From assembly GCA_016946835.1 (NCBI GenBank), contig JACVTC010000116.1, positions 55,001-100,000 of the forward strand: 45,000 nt of DNA, given 5' to 3'. Numbering within the stretch: the first letter of the stretch is position 1; each line of letters starts with the position of its first letter. A program made the position numbers and the translations under genes. The notes under the pieces were generated by a model. The model saw only the letters and a list, made by a program, of their open reading frames with translations, ran no database searches and had not been told where the DNA came from. Below, piece by piece: positions 21,245-32,864 of the stretch. The stretch is from Neocallimastix lanati (nom. inval.). Taxonomy: Eukaryota > Neocallimastigomycota > Neocallimastigomycetes > Neocallimastigales > Neocallimastigaceae.

Positions 21245-23650
21245 ATGTTAAATGTAAGGAAAAGAGTTGATGGTATTCCTATATTTGATAAATTAGATAG
21301 ACCTTTATATCATTTAAATTTAAATTCAGAAAAACAAAACTTTAAAAAATGTGTTATGGTTGTTGATGAAATAAATGATGTAGATGGACGCTATATAGAG
21401 TTGAATGATTGCTTAAAAGAAAAATATGAAAAAATAGATATTTATACCACTTCACCTTTATCATCTAATTCATATACTATCGAAGACCAATATTCTATAA
21501 AATCAGTACTTAATTGGATAAATAAATCAGTATGGAATAATAAAAAGAAAGGAAAAAGTATAAAAATTAAAAAATCAAAATCAAAATATAATGGTCCGTT
21601 AAATAAGGAAATACCACTAATAATAAGACTTTTTAAATCTAAAAATGAGTATATTGAAATGAATACTATACATTGTAATATATATACCGAAGAAAATGTA
21701 TCGACTTATAAGGAAAATAAGTTAAATAATAAATCAAATAAATTTATTAAGTCTAATGAAATAAAAAAGAAGCAAAACAGAAAGATGTTTTCTGCTTCCA
21801 AACCAAATCTCTTATGTATACCTATTAACCCATCAAAATTTAGTTGGCTAAAGAAAAAAGAAAATAAAGGAATAAACTCAAATATGTCAATTGATGATTT
21901 TCAATTTCAAGACTCCGATGTAAGTAGCTTTTTACCAATCAAAGCTAATAACATATATGAACAAAATAATCGAATAGTAGAGAAAGAATATGAAATTGAA
22001 CAAACTAATCTATTAAAAGGTGCTCAATTAACAAAGGAAAATTATAAAAAGAGAAACATTACAATTGAAATTAGTAATGAAAATAATGAAAGTATTGATG
22101 AACAAACATTCATCATACAGCCTCAACAATCAAAAAAACTTAAAACAAAACAAACCTTACAATCTTTAGTTATACCTATAAATAATTCAATTAAAACTCA
22201 TCATATGAATACAGCTAGTAATTTTTCAGCATCAACTTTAGTAAATGATCCATTTGAAGGTTTTAAGTACCAAGAATCAACATCAACTTCATATATTCCT
22301 TCTCCATGTTATTCTACTTCTTCAACCTTGGTATCTCCAGTTGATAATTCTTTAAGGGCTGAAGTTGATCCTAAATTTGAAATTAATTCTTGTGGCTATG
22401 CTGATTTTTTAAATGAGAGACTTAATGAAAAGGTTGATTTGGAAGATGATGAAAATGAAAGAAAACGCTTTTCACTACCTGCTACCTCAACAAATTATAA
22501 TACAATAAAAGGTCGTAAAAGATCTTACGCTTTTTCATTAACTACTAATGAATTAAATCTAATATATTCTAAGGCTAATCAAGTTATTTTATCAGAATTA
22601 TGTAATGCTGTTGAAAATAAACAAAAGGAACAATATCAAAAGGAGCATAGTTCCAATTCATCTAAAAGATATGAAAGTTATGAGAATGAAAAATCATTTG
22701 TTAAAGGACATAATAGAACTCAATCAAGACATCGTCGTTCTCATGCGGTTTGTCTTACGAGTGGTCAAATTACGAAATTTGAAAATAATAAAGGAGAAAT
22801 ACAACAAAATAAAAGAAGAAGTAGATATAATAGGGAAAGCAATGGTGCTTCTTTATCATCATCATATAATAAATTAAATACAAATTATAATAAAAATATT
22901 CCTAACCAAGATACCCAACTTAAGAGAAGAAGCACGAGTATGATTAAATATAAAAATTCAAATTCATCTCTTAATTCATACGCATCTAGTAATGGAAATA
23001 GTCATAGTAGTAATTCTGGAAATATTAGAACATTTTCAAATAATAGATTATCTCGTGATATTGAATTACTAAGAGCCATAAAAATGAAGAGAAGTAGATC
23101 TGTGCCTAAACTTGATCATGAAACTTCTTTTTCAAGAAATCCGACTAAATCTAGATATAGTATGGATGTTTCTGCTTTTAAAGATAATATAGGAATAAGT
23201 GTACATAGTAATTCAGTCAATAGTTGTCACCAACAAAGTAATATTGTGTATTATTCTTTTGGTAATAAAAATGAAAATATAAATAATTTTTCATATAATG
23301 GATACAAAAATGTTAATAGAACTAGTAGTTATAGTCTCTTTGGTGATATAATTAATCAAACAAACATACATTATAGATGGAGTAAAGTTTTTGATAATGG
23401 AAGTAGTTGTGGAAGTAGTACATATTATTACACTGAGGAAGATGGAATTCACAATAATAGTAACAATAATAATAATAATGATAATGATAACAATAATAAT
23501 AATAATAATAATAATAATTCATTAGGTAATTTTAAAGAAGAATTAATAAATTGTGAATTAGATAATAAAAGTTCATATAGTTTTAAAAAGGAAACATCAG
23601 TACCTTTTATTCAATTGTTTCCTCCGTCATCAACAATAAATATGATTTAA
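21245..23650 (+). CDS. 801-residue Asn/Ser/Lys-rich protein with many basic-Ser motifs; function unknown
   Basis: A single uninterrupted ORF with ATG after TCAAA and no upstream in-frame extension. No known domain is recognised. The first ~115 residues are the least biased and may fold; the rest is low-complexity. There are several basophilic-kinase-like sites: KRFS (Ser410), RKRS (Ser427), HRRS (Ser499), KRRSTS (Ser563/565), RSRSVP (Ser617/619). The last resembles a 14-3-3 binding mode. A motif occurs twice: KRSYAFSLTT (425-434) and RRSHAVCLTS (497-506). An Asn/Asp homopolymer tract (coded by AAT/GAT repeats, 23457-23519) lies near the C-terminus. There is no signal peptide or membrane segment. 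It could be a regulatory/scaffold protein controlled by phosphorylation; this is inference from composition only. Codon use (AAA, ATA, TTA) matches the neighbouring low-expression genes. Confidence 0.8.
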   Translation: MLNVRKRVDGIPIFDKLDRPLYHLNLNSEKQNFKKCVMVVDEINDVDGRYIELNDCLKEKYEKIDIYTTSPLSSNSYTIEDQYSIKSVLNWINKSVWNNKKKGKSIKIKKSKSKYNGPLNKEIPLIIRLFKSKNEYIEMNTIHCNIYTEENVSTYKENKLNNKSNKFIKSNEIKKKQNRKMFSASKPNLLCIPINPSKFSWLKKKENKGINSNMSIDDFQFQDSDVSSFLPIKANNIYEQNNRIVEKEYEIEQTNLLKGAQLTKENYKKRNITIEISNENNESIDEQTFIIQPQQSKKLKTKQTLQSLVIPINNSIKTHHMNTASNFSASTLVNDPFEGFKYQESTSTSYIPSPCYSTSSTLVSPVDNSLRAEVDPKFEINSCGYADFLNERLNEKVDLEDDENERKRFSLPATSTNYNTIKGRKRSYAFSLTTNELNLIYSKANQVILSELCNAVENKQKEQYQKEHSSNSSKRYESYENEKSFVKGHNRTQSRHRRSHAVCLTSGQITKFENNKGEIQQNKRRSRYNRESNGASLSSSYNKLNTNYNKNIPNQDTQLKRRSTSMIKYKNSNSSLNSYASSNGNSHSSNSGNIRTFSNNRLSRDIELLRAIKMKRSRSVPKLDHETSFSRNPTKSRYSMDVSAFKDNIGISVHSNSVNSCHQQSNIVYYSFGNKNENINNFSYNGYKNVNRTSSYSLFGDIINQTNIHYRWSKVFDNGSSCGSSTYYYTEEDGIHNNSNNNNNNDNDNNNNNNNNNNSLGNFKEELINCELDNKSSYSFKKETSVPFIQLFPPSSTINMI

Positions 23651-25251
23651 AAAAGTTTAATCTCTTGACGGAGTATATAAATATATAATAGTGATAATAA
23701 TAAAATAATAATAATAAAATAATAAAATAATAAAAATAAACAATAAATATAAAAGTTGTTTATAAAATCTTAATGATAATAATAAAATAACTCAAACATA
23801 CGCACTATTCATCAATTTTTAACTAAATTCAGCTAATTAATTTATAAATGCTAAAAAATTTTTATCAAAATACTAATATATAAATAATCATTTTTATTAG
23901 ATGAAACATTAAGATGGAATAGTATAAAATCAAAAATTTATAAAAATATATATTTCTAATAATAATTAATAATATTTAATATTAAAAAAAAAAAAAAAAA
24001 GATACTGTTATATATATATTTTATTTAAAAAAAATATTTAAGAAATATATATGTTTAATTATTAAGATAATATATATTATTACAAAATAATAATAATAAA
24101 TAAATAAATAATAATCAGTATACCAATATTTTTAAATTATAAAAAATTAAACATAATAATTAAAAAATTGGATAACACGATTAATTAATTTTTTTTTTTT
24201 TTTTTTTTTACATTTAAAAAAAAAAAATAATTTTAAAATATTATTATTATTAAATTTTTATTAATAGAGAAATAATATTTAGTATTAAAAATTATTTATA
24301 TTAATATATATAGAGTAAAAGGGGAAAAGTTAAAATATTAAAAGAATTCAGAAAAAAAAAATATACCAATTATTTTTTTTTTTTTTTTTTTTTTATTACA
24401 TATATGCTTAAAAAAGAGTCTTTGATATTTTTCTTTTTACTCTTTAAAAATAAGAATAAAAAATAGAATAATAAATAAATAAAAAATAAATAAAAAAAGT
24501 AATAAAAAAAAAATAAAATATGAATAAAAAAAATAAAAAAATAAAAAAAATAAAAAAAATAAAAAATAAATAAATAAATATAAATAAAAAAAATAAATAT
24601 ATATATAAATTTATTTTAATACAATTAACAAATTAATAAATTAGTATAATATAAAAATATTATGTATACTACTTTAATAAATCTTTTATTTTTCCCAAAA
24701 ATATTTTAATAAAATAATAAATTCTTTTGATTATTTAATACTTTATCATATTATATTCTTTGAATATTTAAATAGTTTTAAAATTTGGTAAATACATATA
24801 TATATGAAAATTATTAAAAATAATTTTATATGGAAAATTACTTTAAATATTTATCCAATAATTTCCATTATTATTAGATCAAAATTAAAAATAGGAACTA
24901 TAAACTTAAATATATATATATATTGTATTAGAATTCTTTAAATAATTATATATAAAATATTATATGATTATATATAGTAAAATACTTTTACAGCAAGATA
25001 TTTTGTTTATTATTATTATTTTTTCATTTATTAATAAAACTTGTTTATTTTTAAATCTAAATTTATTATACAATATTTTAAAATAATAATAATTCTGAAT
25101 TATTATTAATTACTATTAAAAAGATTAAATGTCTCTGAAAAGTTTAATTAAATTAAATAATAAAATATAATTTTGAAAAGGTGAATAAATAAATTTTAGT
25201 GATTAAAGGTTAAAATTAAAATTACAAACAAAATAAAAACAGAAAATTAAA

Positions 25252-25295
<44 letters not shown>

Positions 25296-25413
25296 TGTAA
25301 TATTGAATAAATTAATATATTAATTATAAATTTAATAATACGAATTTAGTAATACATTTTTTTTTTGTATAAAAAGAAAAATAGCTAACATTATTATTGG
25401 CGTATTAGTAAAA

Positions 25414-25453
25414 AGTTGCATTTTAATGACACGCTACTTGACGAAATGCAACT
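25414..25453. repeat. Perfect 10-bp inverted repeat in a GC-richer island
   Basis: AGTTGCATTT (25414-25423) and its exact reverse complement AAATGCAACT (25444-25453) are separated by 20 nt containing ACACGCTACTTGACG. It lies in the middle of 4.4 kb of near-pure A/T spacer. It could be a hairpin RNA, a protein-binding palindrome or a repeat remnant. Confidence 0.6.
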
Positions 25454-27671
25454 CTCCCATTATTATTATTATTTTTATTTGAATAATTAATAAAAAATAA
25501 TAGAATAAATAATAAATAATAATTGATATTAAGTAATAATACATAATAAATAATACATAATAAATAATAATACATAATAATAATAAAATAAAAATAATAA
25601 TAATTATTTTAATATTAATATATGTATTAAGATGGAATAATTTAATTTATTAATAAAAGTTTATAGCTTATAAAAAATAAGTTATATATAAAATATATAA
25701 AATTGATCATTTTTTTTTTTAATATTTTTATTTTTATTTCTATTTTTTTTTATTTTTATTTTTATTTTTATTTCTTTTCATGAAGGCGTATAATTTATAA
25801 TTTTTTTATATAAGTGACTATTCGTATAATTATAATTTTTGATTAATATTTATATTATTAAATTAATTGATAATAGTTCATTAAAATTATTTTTATTTAC
25901 TTTAAAATAATGATATTGATATCGTATCAAATTAATAATAAAATATATTTTTTTATTAACAATTAACATTATTAAATTAATATTGTTTAAATTTATATAT
26001 ATATATATATATATATGTATATTTTTTTTAATGTTACTATTTTTTTCATTATTTTCATATAATAGTAGCCAAATTAAAAACTAAATCAGATTTAAAAAAT
26101 TAACGAAATAAGAAATTGTATAGATATTAAAAATAAAAAAAAAAATAAATAAATAACATAATTATTATGAAATATAAGAAATTTCAAAAATTTCATTAAA
26201 AATTATGCATATGAAAATATAAATGAAACGATTTATATATCAAAAAAGAAAAAAGTGTCATATAGACCATATTTAATAATATGATTATTCATATCTATAA
26301 ACTAAAATTATATTCATATTTTTTTTTTTATATAAATAGGATATGTAAAAAAATGAAGTTTTAAAAATTTAAAATAAAAAATAGATTAAGATTTATAAAA
26401 AAAATTTTAAATAATAAAAAATATAAAAAATTAAAATAAAAAAGAATAAAATTTAAAAACTACAATAATTCATTGAAAATACGATTTTATTTTATTTTTA
26501 AAATTTTTACTTTTATTATTTGATAGTTATTTGATAGATATATATATAATTAAAGAATTATTAAAAGTTGTATTTTTATAAATATTATTTATATGTTAAT
26601 ATAATTTTATTATTTAAAATTCATTATAAACTTTCCCTTTTTTATATATTTAAAGTTTATTATTATAATATTTTTTTTTTTTACTTCAAATTTTAAAAAA
26701 TAATTTTAATTGATAATTAATTTTAATAATTATAAAAGTTAAAATATTTATTATGATAATGAAAAAAATATGTATTAAATTTCATTATTTGATATGGATA
26801 ATTTTTTTTTATAATTATTCAGTATATATATATTATTTGATATGAATAATATATAATAAAATTTTATATATACTATATTCAATATTTATTATTTATTATT
26901 TTTTTTTTTTTTTTTTTTAGTATTTTGAAATTTATATATATTTGATGTTTTTATTTTGTAGTTTATGAATTCGAAATTTTATTATATATGATAATCTATT
27001 TTTTTTTTTTTTTTTTTAAGGAAAATCATATATTGACATGATAACTATTAATGAGAAGGAACTACAAATATTTTTTTGAGATTTGAATAATGAATATTAA
27101 ATATTAAACATATATCAAATTTTTAATATTCAATACGGAAAAATAAAAATACATATATATTAAATATACTATAGTGGTTCAATTATCGAATATACCCTTT
27201 GATTTTTCAATAAATTTATAGATATATATTTTTATTTGGAAAAAGAATCATTATATTATATATATATTTTTTCATATATTAGTATATCTAAATTAATATA
27301 ATCAACTACTTTTTAATTGGAGTAATCAAATTATTTAATGTATATATATGATTTTATTATTCTTTTCTTTAGAATTAATAAAAGTAATAAATGGAAAAAA
27401 AAAAAAAAAGTTCTAATAATAATAAAATATATATTAAATATCAACACTAATATTATCTTATATTAATTGATTATCTTTATATAATAATATTTTTATTATT
27501 ATAAATATATTCAATATATGAATTAATAGGAAATAAAAAAAAGAAAATTGGAAGAAATAAAAATGAATAATAATAATACAAAATCTTTAAATTTGAAAAT
27601 ACTATATAATATATATATTATTATTCATTATTTAAATTACATATTATATTAAAATAAACATTTCATTCAAA

Positions 27672-27673
<2 letters not shown>

Positions 27674-27705
<32 letters not shown>

Positions 27706-27732
27706 CAATCAATATTTAATAAAAAATATTCA

Positions 27733-27770
<38 letters not shown>
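27674..27770. repeat. Facing A30 and T35 runs upstream of the cyclase gene
   Basis: Thirty A (27674-27703) and 35 T (27736-27770) are separated by 32 nt, 265 bp before the cyclase ATG. The arms are perfectly complementary and could form a hairpin, or act as nucleosome-excluding dA:dT tracts in the promoter. Confidence 0.7.
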
Positions 27771-27776
<6 letters not shown>

Positions 27777-28035
27777 AATACAACAATTTAACATAATATA
27801 ATATATACATATACATTATACTATAATAAAATTGAAATATATATCAAATATATTAGACAATTTTTTTTTTTTATAATTAAGAAACATATATTAAACTCAT
27901 AAAACTTACATTATTTATTGATCGAGGTTTTTCGGAAAAGAATATCTATCGAATTTTTTTTCTTTTTTATATAATAATAATTAATATTATTATTTTATAA
28001 TATATTATTTGAAAATCTAATATAAATAAAGACAA

Positions 28036-30632
28036 ATGACAGATATAATAAATGTTAGTAATATAAATAGTTTTATAAATACCAATAATACCAATGATGC
28101 AGAATATTATAGAGAATTATGTAAAAATGTATCTCCTTTTTTATCAGATCATATACGAAAATATTTATCAACAATACCTAATATAAAAAGCTTAACACCT
28201 CAAGCATTGCCGTGCTATGGTATTGTCGTTATAGCAGATATTAGTGGTATGAATCATTAAAGAGAAAAAAAAAATTTTTTTTTTTCCTAATATACATATA
28301 CATATATATATATATTTTAAAATTAAATATTATTTTTATTTTCATTTATATTTCAAATATAAATTATGAAATATATATTTATGATATTGATTAAACTATA
28401 TTTAATTATTATATATATATAATTTTCATATATTATTTATATTAATATATATAATCATGATTAAAAATTTTATCAAATATCCACATTTTTTTATTAATAT
28501 ACTACATTGCTTTTTATTTTTTTTGAAAAAAAAAAAAAAAAAAAAAAACATAATTAATAAAATTAAATAATGGTATACAGGATATAGTAAATTAGCATCA
28601 GTACTGGCAGAACAAGGTAGTATTGGTGCTGAATTACTTTCAAAAACAATGAATGGATATTTAGATATGTTAATAGATGTAATAACACAATATGGAGGAG
28701 ATCTGAGTAATTATCTAATTTAATATCATCATAAATATAACAATAACAATAATAAGAATTATTATAAATAATTGATTATAATCTATTGCTAATTTAATTT
28801 TTTAACAAATACAATTTAATTTTATATATTTCTATATATATTATTTTATTTTATTTTTTTTTCTATTTTAAATAATCAAAAAATAAAAATAAAACAAAAA
28901 CAAAAACAAAAATAAATAAATTACAACTATTTAATAATATTAATAATATTATTATTTCTCATCTATACTTATTAAACTCTAATTATATCCATCTAACATT
29001 CATTCATCTACATAATTCACATCTACACGAAAAACCAAACATTTCTAACATTCATTTCTTTAACTAGTAAAATTTGCTGGTAAATATTATAAAAATAAAA
29101 AATATTAAAAATAAATTAAAATATAAGAATTTCACAAAAAAAAAAAAAAAATTTTTTTTTTTTTTGATTTATTTAAAAAATAATATAATATATACAATAA
29201 TTAAGTAATAATATTATTAACGTAATTCAAATTAAAAAAATTTTAATATAAAATTACATTACAATTCATTAAAATAATAATAATAATAAAACGTTGAAAA
29301 AAAAAAAAAAAAAAAACAATAATAATATTATAAACATTATTAATAATAGGGGATGCTGTTATATTTTGTTGGACATATGATCTAGGAAATGATCTATCAG
29401 AAGTTGGAGCGGATAGTACTTTTAATTTTTTTGATGCAGGTTTTATGATTATAAATGTAATAATGTGTTGTTTGGATTTAATTAAAACAGTTAATGAAAA
29501 TCCAGTATATATTCCGGGATATCAAACAGTATTGGGTATACATTTAGCTTTAGGTGCTGGAAATATGTTTCATATACATGTAGGTGGTCCTCCTGGTCGA
29601 TGGGAACATTTTATTGCTGGTATAAATAAATAATTATATTTATTATGATATTGTTGTATTGAAATAATTATAATAAATAAATAAAACGTTTTGTTTTATA
29701 AAATATTAAAATTTGATATTTTTTATTATAATTTTATTACTATATTAATTGTAATTAAAAAAAGGAAATGTTACTTCTCAAATATCAAAAATTCTTGATG
29801 AAGCAAAATCAGGTTAATAAGATTTGTTCAAAAATCAATATCTATCTATCTATATTTAATATTTAATAAAAAATTTTTTTATTATTATTCATTTTTTATT
29901 CATATAATTTTATTAATTTTTTTTTTTTTTTTTTTTTAAATTTATAATATACCTAAATATATATATATATACATATATATAATATAAATATATAATAATG
30001 TAATATACAGGGCAAATCGCAATTTCAAACCAAGCATGGAAATTTGTTAAAAATTTTAATGATGAATTTAAAAAATATCTAACAATAAATTATAATGGTG
30101 ATGGATGTGTTATAATTGAGAGTGGTAAAATTCCAGATAATGTTTTTAATGTGGAGAAAAGGAGTTTACAAAATAATACCCAGAAAGAATCATATTTTGA
30201 TAAAGAGCTATATAATAAATGGAGGTATTATGTTAATGTAAGTGCATTGCATAAAATGGAAAGTGGTGTAAATAATCTTGTAGAATTTAGTGAATTAAGA
30301 AAAGTTACTACTGTTTTTATACGGTTGTCTCAAGTAAAATTTGAAAGTAAAGAGGATTTACAAATAGCGCAAGAAGCACTAAATGCAGTGCAACGTATAT
30401 TAGCAGTACAGGAAGGAACACTAAGACAATTTTTATATGATGATAAAGGTGCTGTTATCCTTTTATATTTTGGTATTCCTCCATATTCTCATAATAATGA
30501 TGCATTAAATGGCATTGAATCATCACTACAGATATGTTCAAATTTAAAAAGAATATTAGAAGATTTTACTATTGGGGTTGGTACAGGAATGACATGGGTT
30601 GGTGGTATTGTAAGTATATCTTTTCTTCTTAA

Positions 30633-30663
<31 letters not shown>

Positions 30664-30922
30664 GTTTTTTTTTTTTTTTTTTAAAAAAAAAAATTGAAAT
30701 TAAATTTTATAATGTTAAGGAATCTAATTTTTTTTATAATTATTTTATTGTTAATTATTATTATTATTATTATTATTATATTTTTAAATCTATTTTATTA
30801 ATAAATATATATTGTATTAAATTTGAAATAGGGAAATAAAATACGGTCAGATTATTCAGTAGTAAGTGAAAAAATTTTTATATTAATATTAGTAATGATT
30901 TTTATTTTGTAATTTATAATAA

Positions 30923-30955
<33 letters not shown>

Positions 30956-32804
30956 AAAATCATTTAAAATTTATTGAAAGGTCGGTGATTCAGTAAATAT
31001 GGCTGGTAAGAATTCATTTTTAAACCTTATATAATACATATTTTTTAAATTTTCATAAAATCTTCTTCCCTATTTATAAATTTATTTAAAATTAAACTAT
31101 ATCTTCTTATTATTCATTAATATCTTTTATAAAAAAGCTCGTCTTATGATGAAAGCAAAAAATGGGACTGTATATTGTGACGAAACAACATATTCACTAT
31201 CACGAGATTCAGTTTTATTTGAAGATATTGGGTTAATGGAAGTGAAAGGTAAAGCAAATTCTATTAAAGTATATAAACCAATAAAACTAAAATCAAGAAT
31301 AACAGATGAAAGAGATTTATCTGAAAATAAGGAAGATGATATTGAATTAATTGGAAGAGAGAAAGAAATTTCAATTTTAAATAAAGAATTAATTGATTAT
31401 GATAGAAATGGTAATAATAAAACTATTATTATTGAAGGAGATGAAGGTCTAGGATTAATCCCTTTAGAAGATAAATTAATTAGTGAATCAAAGAAACTAA
31501 AATTCAATATATGGTATATAATTAATTGAAATATTATTATTTCAATTTATTAATATATAATTAAAGCAATTTATAATAATAATAATATATATATATATAT
31601 AAAATAAATAAAATAAAATAAATATATATATATATATATTTCGAAGAATTAATTTTTAATTTTATGTTGTTTTTTATATTATTTTCATAATAGTGTTGGG
31701 TTTTCTAGAAAGAAAGATAAAGCAACACCATATTCAACTTATTATCAAGTAATTATTGGATTATTTAAACTAATTAGAAAAATTAGCTCAATTAAACCAA
31801 TATTAGAAAATTTAAGAACTGAAAATTCAATAACTACAGATGAAATAAAATTATATTCAGATAGCATAAAAACATCTGATGATATTATATATAACCCAAA
31901 GCATATTAAAAGTCTACGGCAAGATGAACAAGGAAATTCTATTAATTCTGGAATAAATTTGTACAGTAGTAATAGTAACTATACTAATATAACAAATAAC
32001 ATCAGCATAAATAATAATATATTATCACTATCATCTACAAATTCCGAAATAAATTCACCAAATATAATACAAAATAACTCATTTAATTCAAATAATCAAA
32101 ATCCAATACTATCTTATAAGCATGAAATAAATTTTGACAATGACTGTTCTATTCCAAAATCAAAATCTTTTGAAAATAAATCATCAAACTCAAATGTTGA
32201 TATAATGGAACTACGGACATTGAATAGCAGAAGTGACCAAAGTTATTCAGAAAATTTTTCTTCTGGTATTGAGAAAGAAATTATAGATGGATTAAATTAT
32301 TTAGGGGAAAATCTTGAATTAGCTCCTTTATTTTCTATTGCATTACCAGAATTAAATTTTCCTATACCTGAAAGCTTGAAAAAAATAAACAATCAAACAA
32401 AAATTAATGAACTAAACAATTTATTGATAAGAATTCTAGTTAAAGTTTCATATAGAGTCCCTTTAGTTATAATCATAGATCATGTACAATGGTCAGATCC
32501 ATTATCATGGAAATTAACTGAATTAATTTTTCAACAAAAACCAAAATTACTATTCTGTTTATTTAGTTTTCCCGATTCAGGTTATTCTTCAAAAGAAAAG
32601 GGTGTTCAAATTTTTCAAAAAATGAAAAATTCGAATTCACGAAAAATTATATTAAGTGGAATTTCAGAAGATGCAACCTGTGAAATCATAAAACATTTAT
32701 GTACAGCAAAATTTAATAAACCATGTAAAGGTGTATCCACTAAAATTTTAGATATTATATATCAAAAAACACAAGGTATTATAATTATTTTGAAAATATA
32801 TTAA

Positions 32805-32864
<60 letters not shown>

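Larger units (their letters stand above)
23651..28035. other. Long A/T-rich spacer (4.4 kb) upstream of the adenylyl cyclase
   Basis: No gene is supported. Landmarks: poly-A run 25259-25292; a GC-richer island with a 10-bp inverted repeat (25391-25460); AGTAGCCAAATT at 26064; and facing A30 (27674-27703) and T35 (27736-27770) runs close to the cyclase start. The region just before 28036 (27920-27955) is slightly GC-richer and may be the transcript leader. Confidence 0.6.

Noticed and set aside
27018-27080. Short coding-like stretch (SYIDMITINEKELQIFF then stop)
   Set aside because: Only 17-20 residues, no neighbouring exon could be joined, and no family recognised. It could be a gene relic but cannot be supported.
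29445-30684. Short ORFs that could be read as separate small genes
   Set aside because: They are exons 4 and 6 of the adenylyl cyclase; splice sites and phases join them with cyclase motifs.
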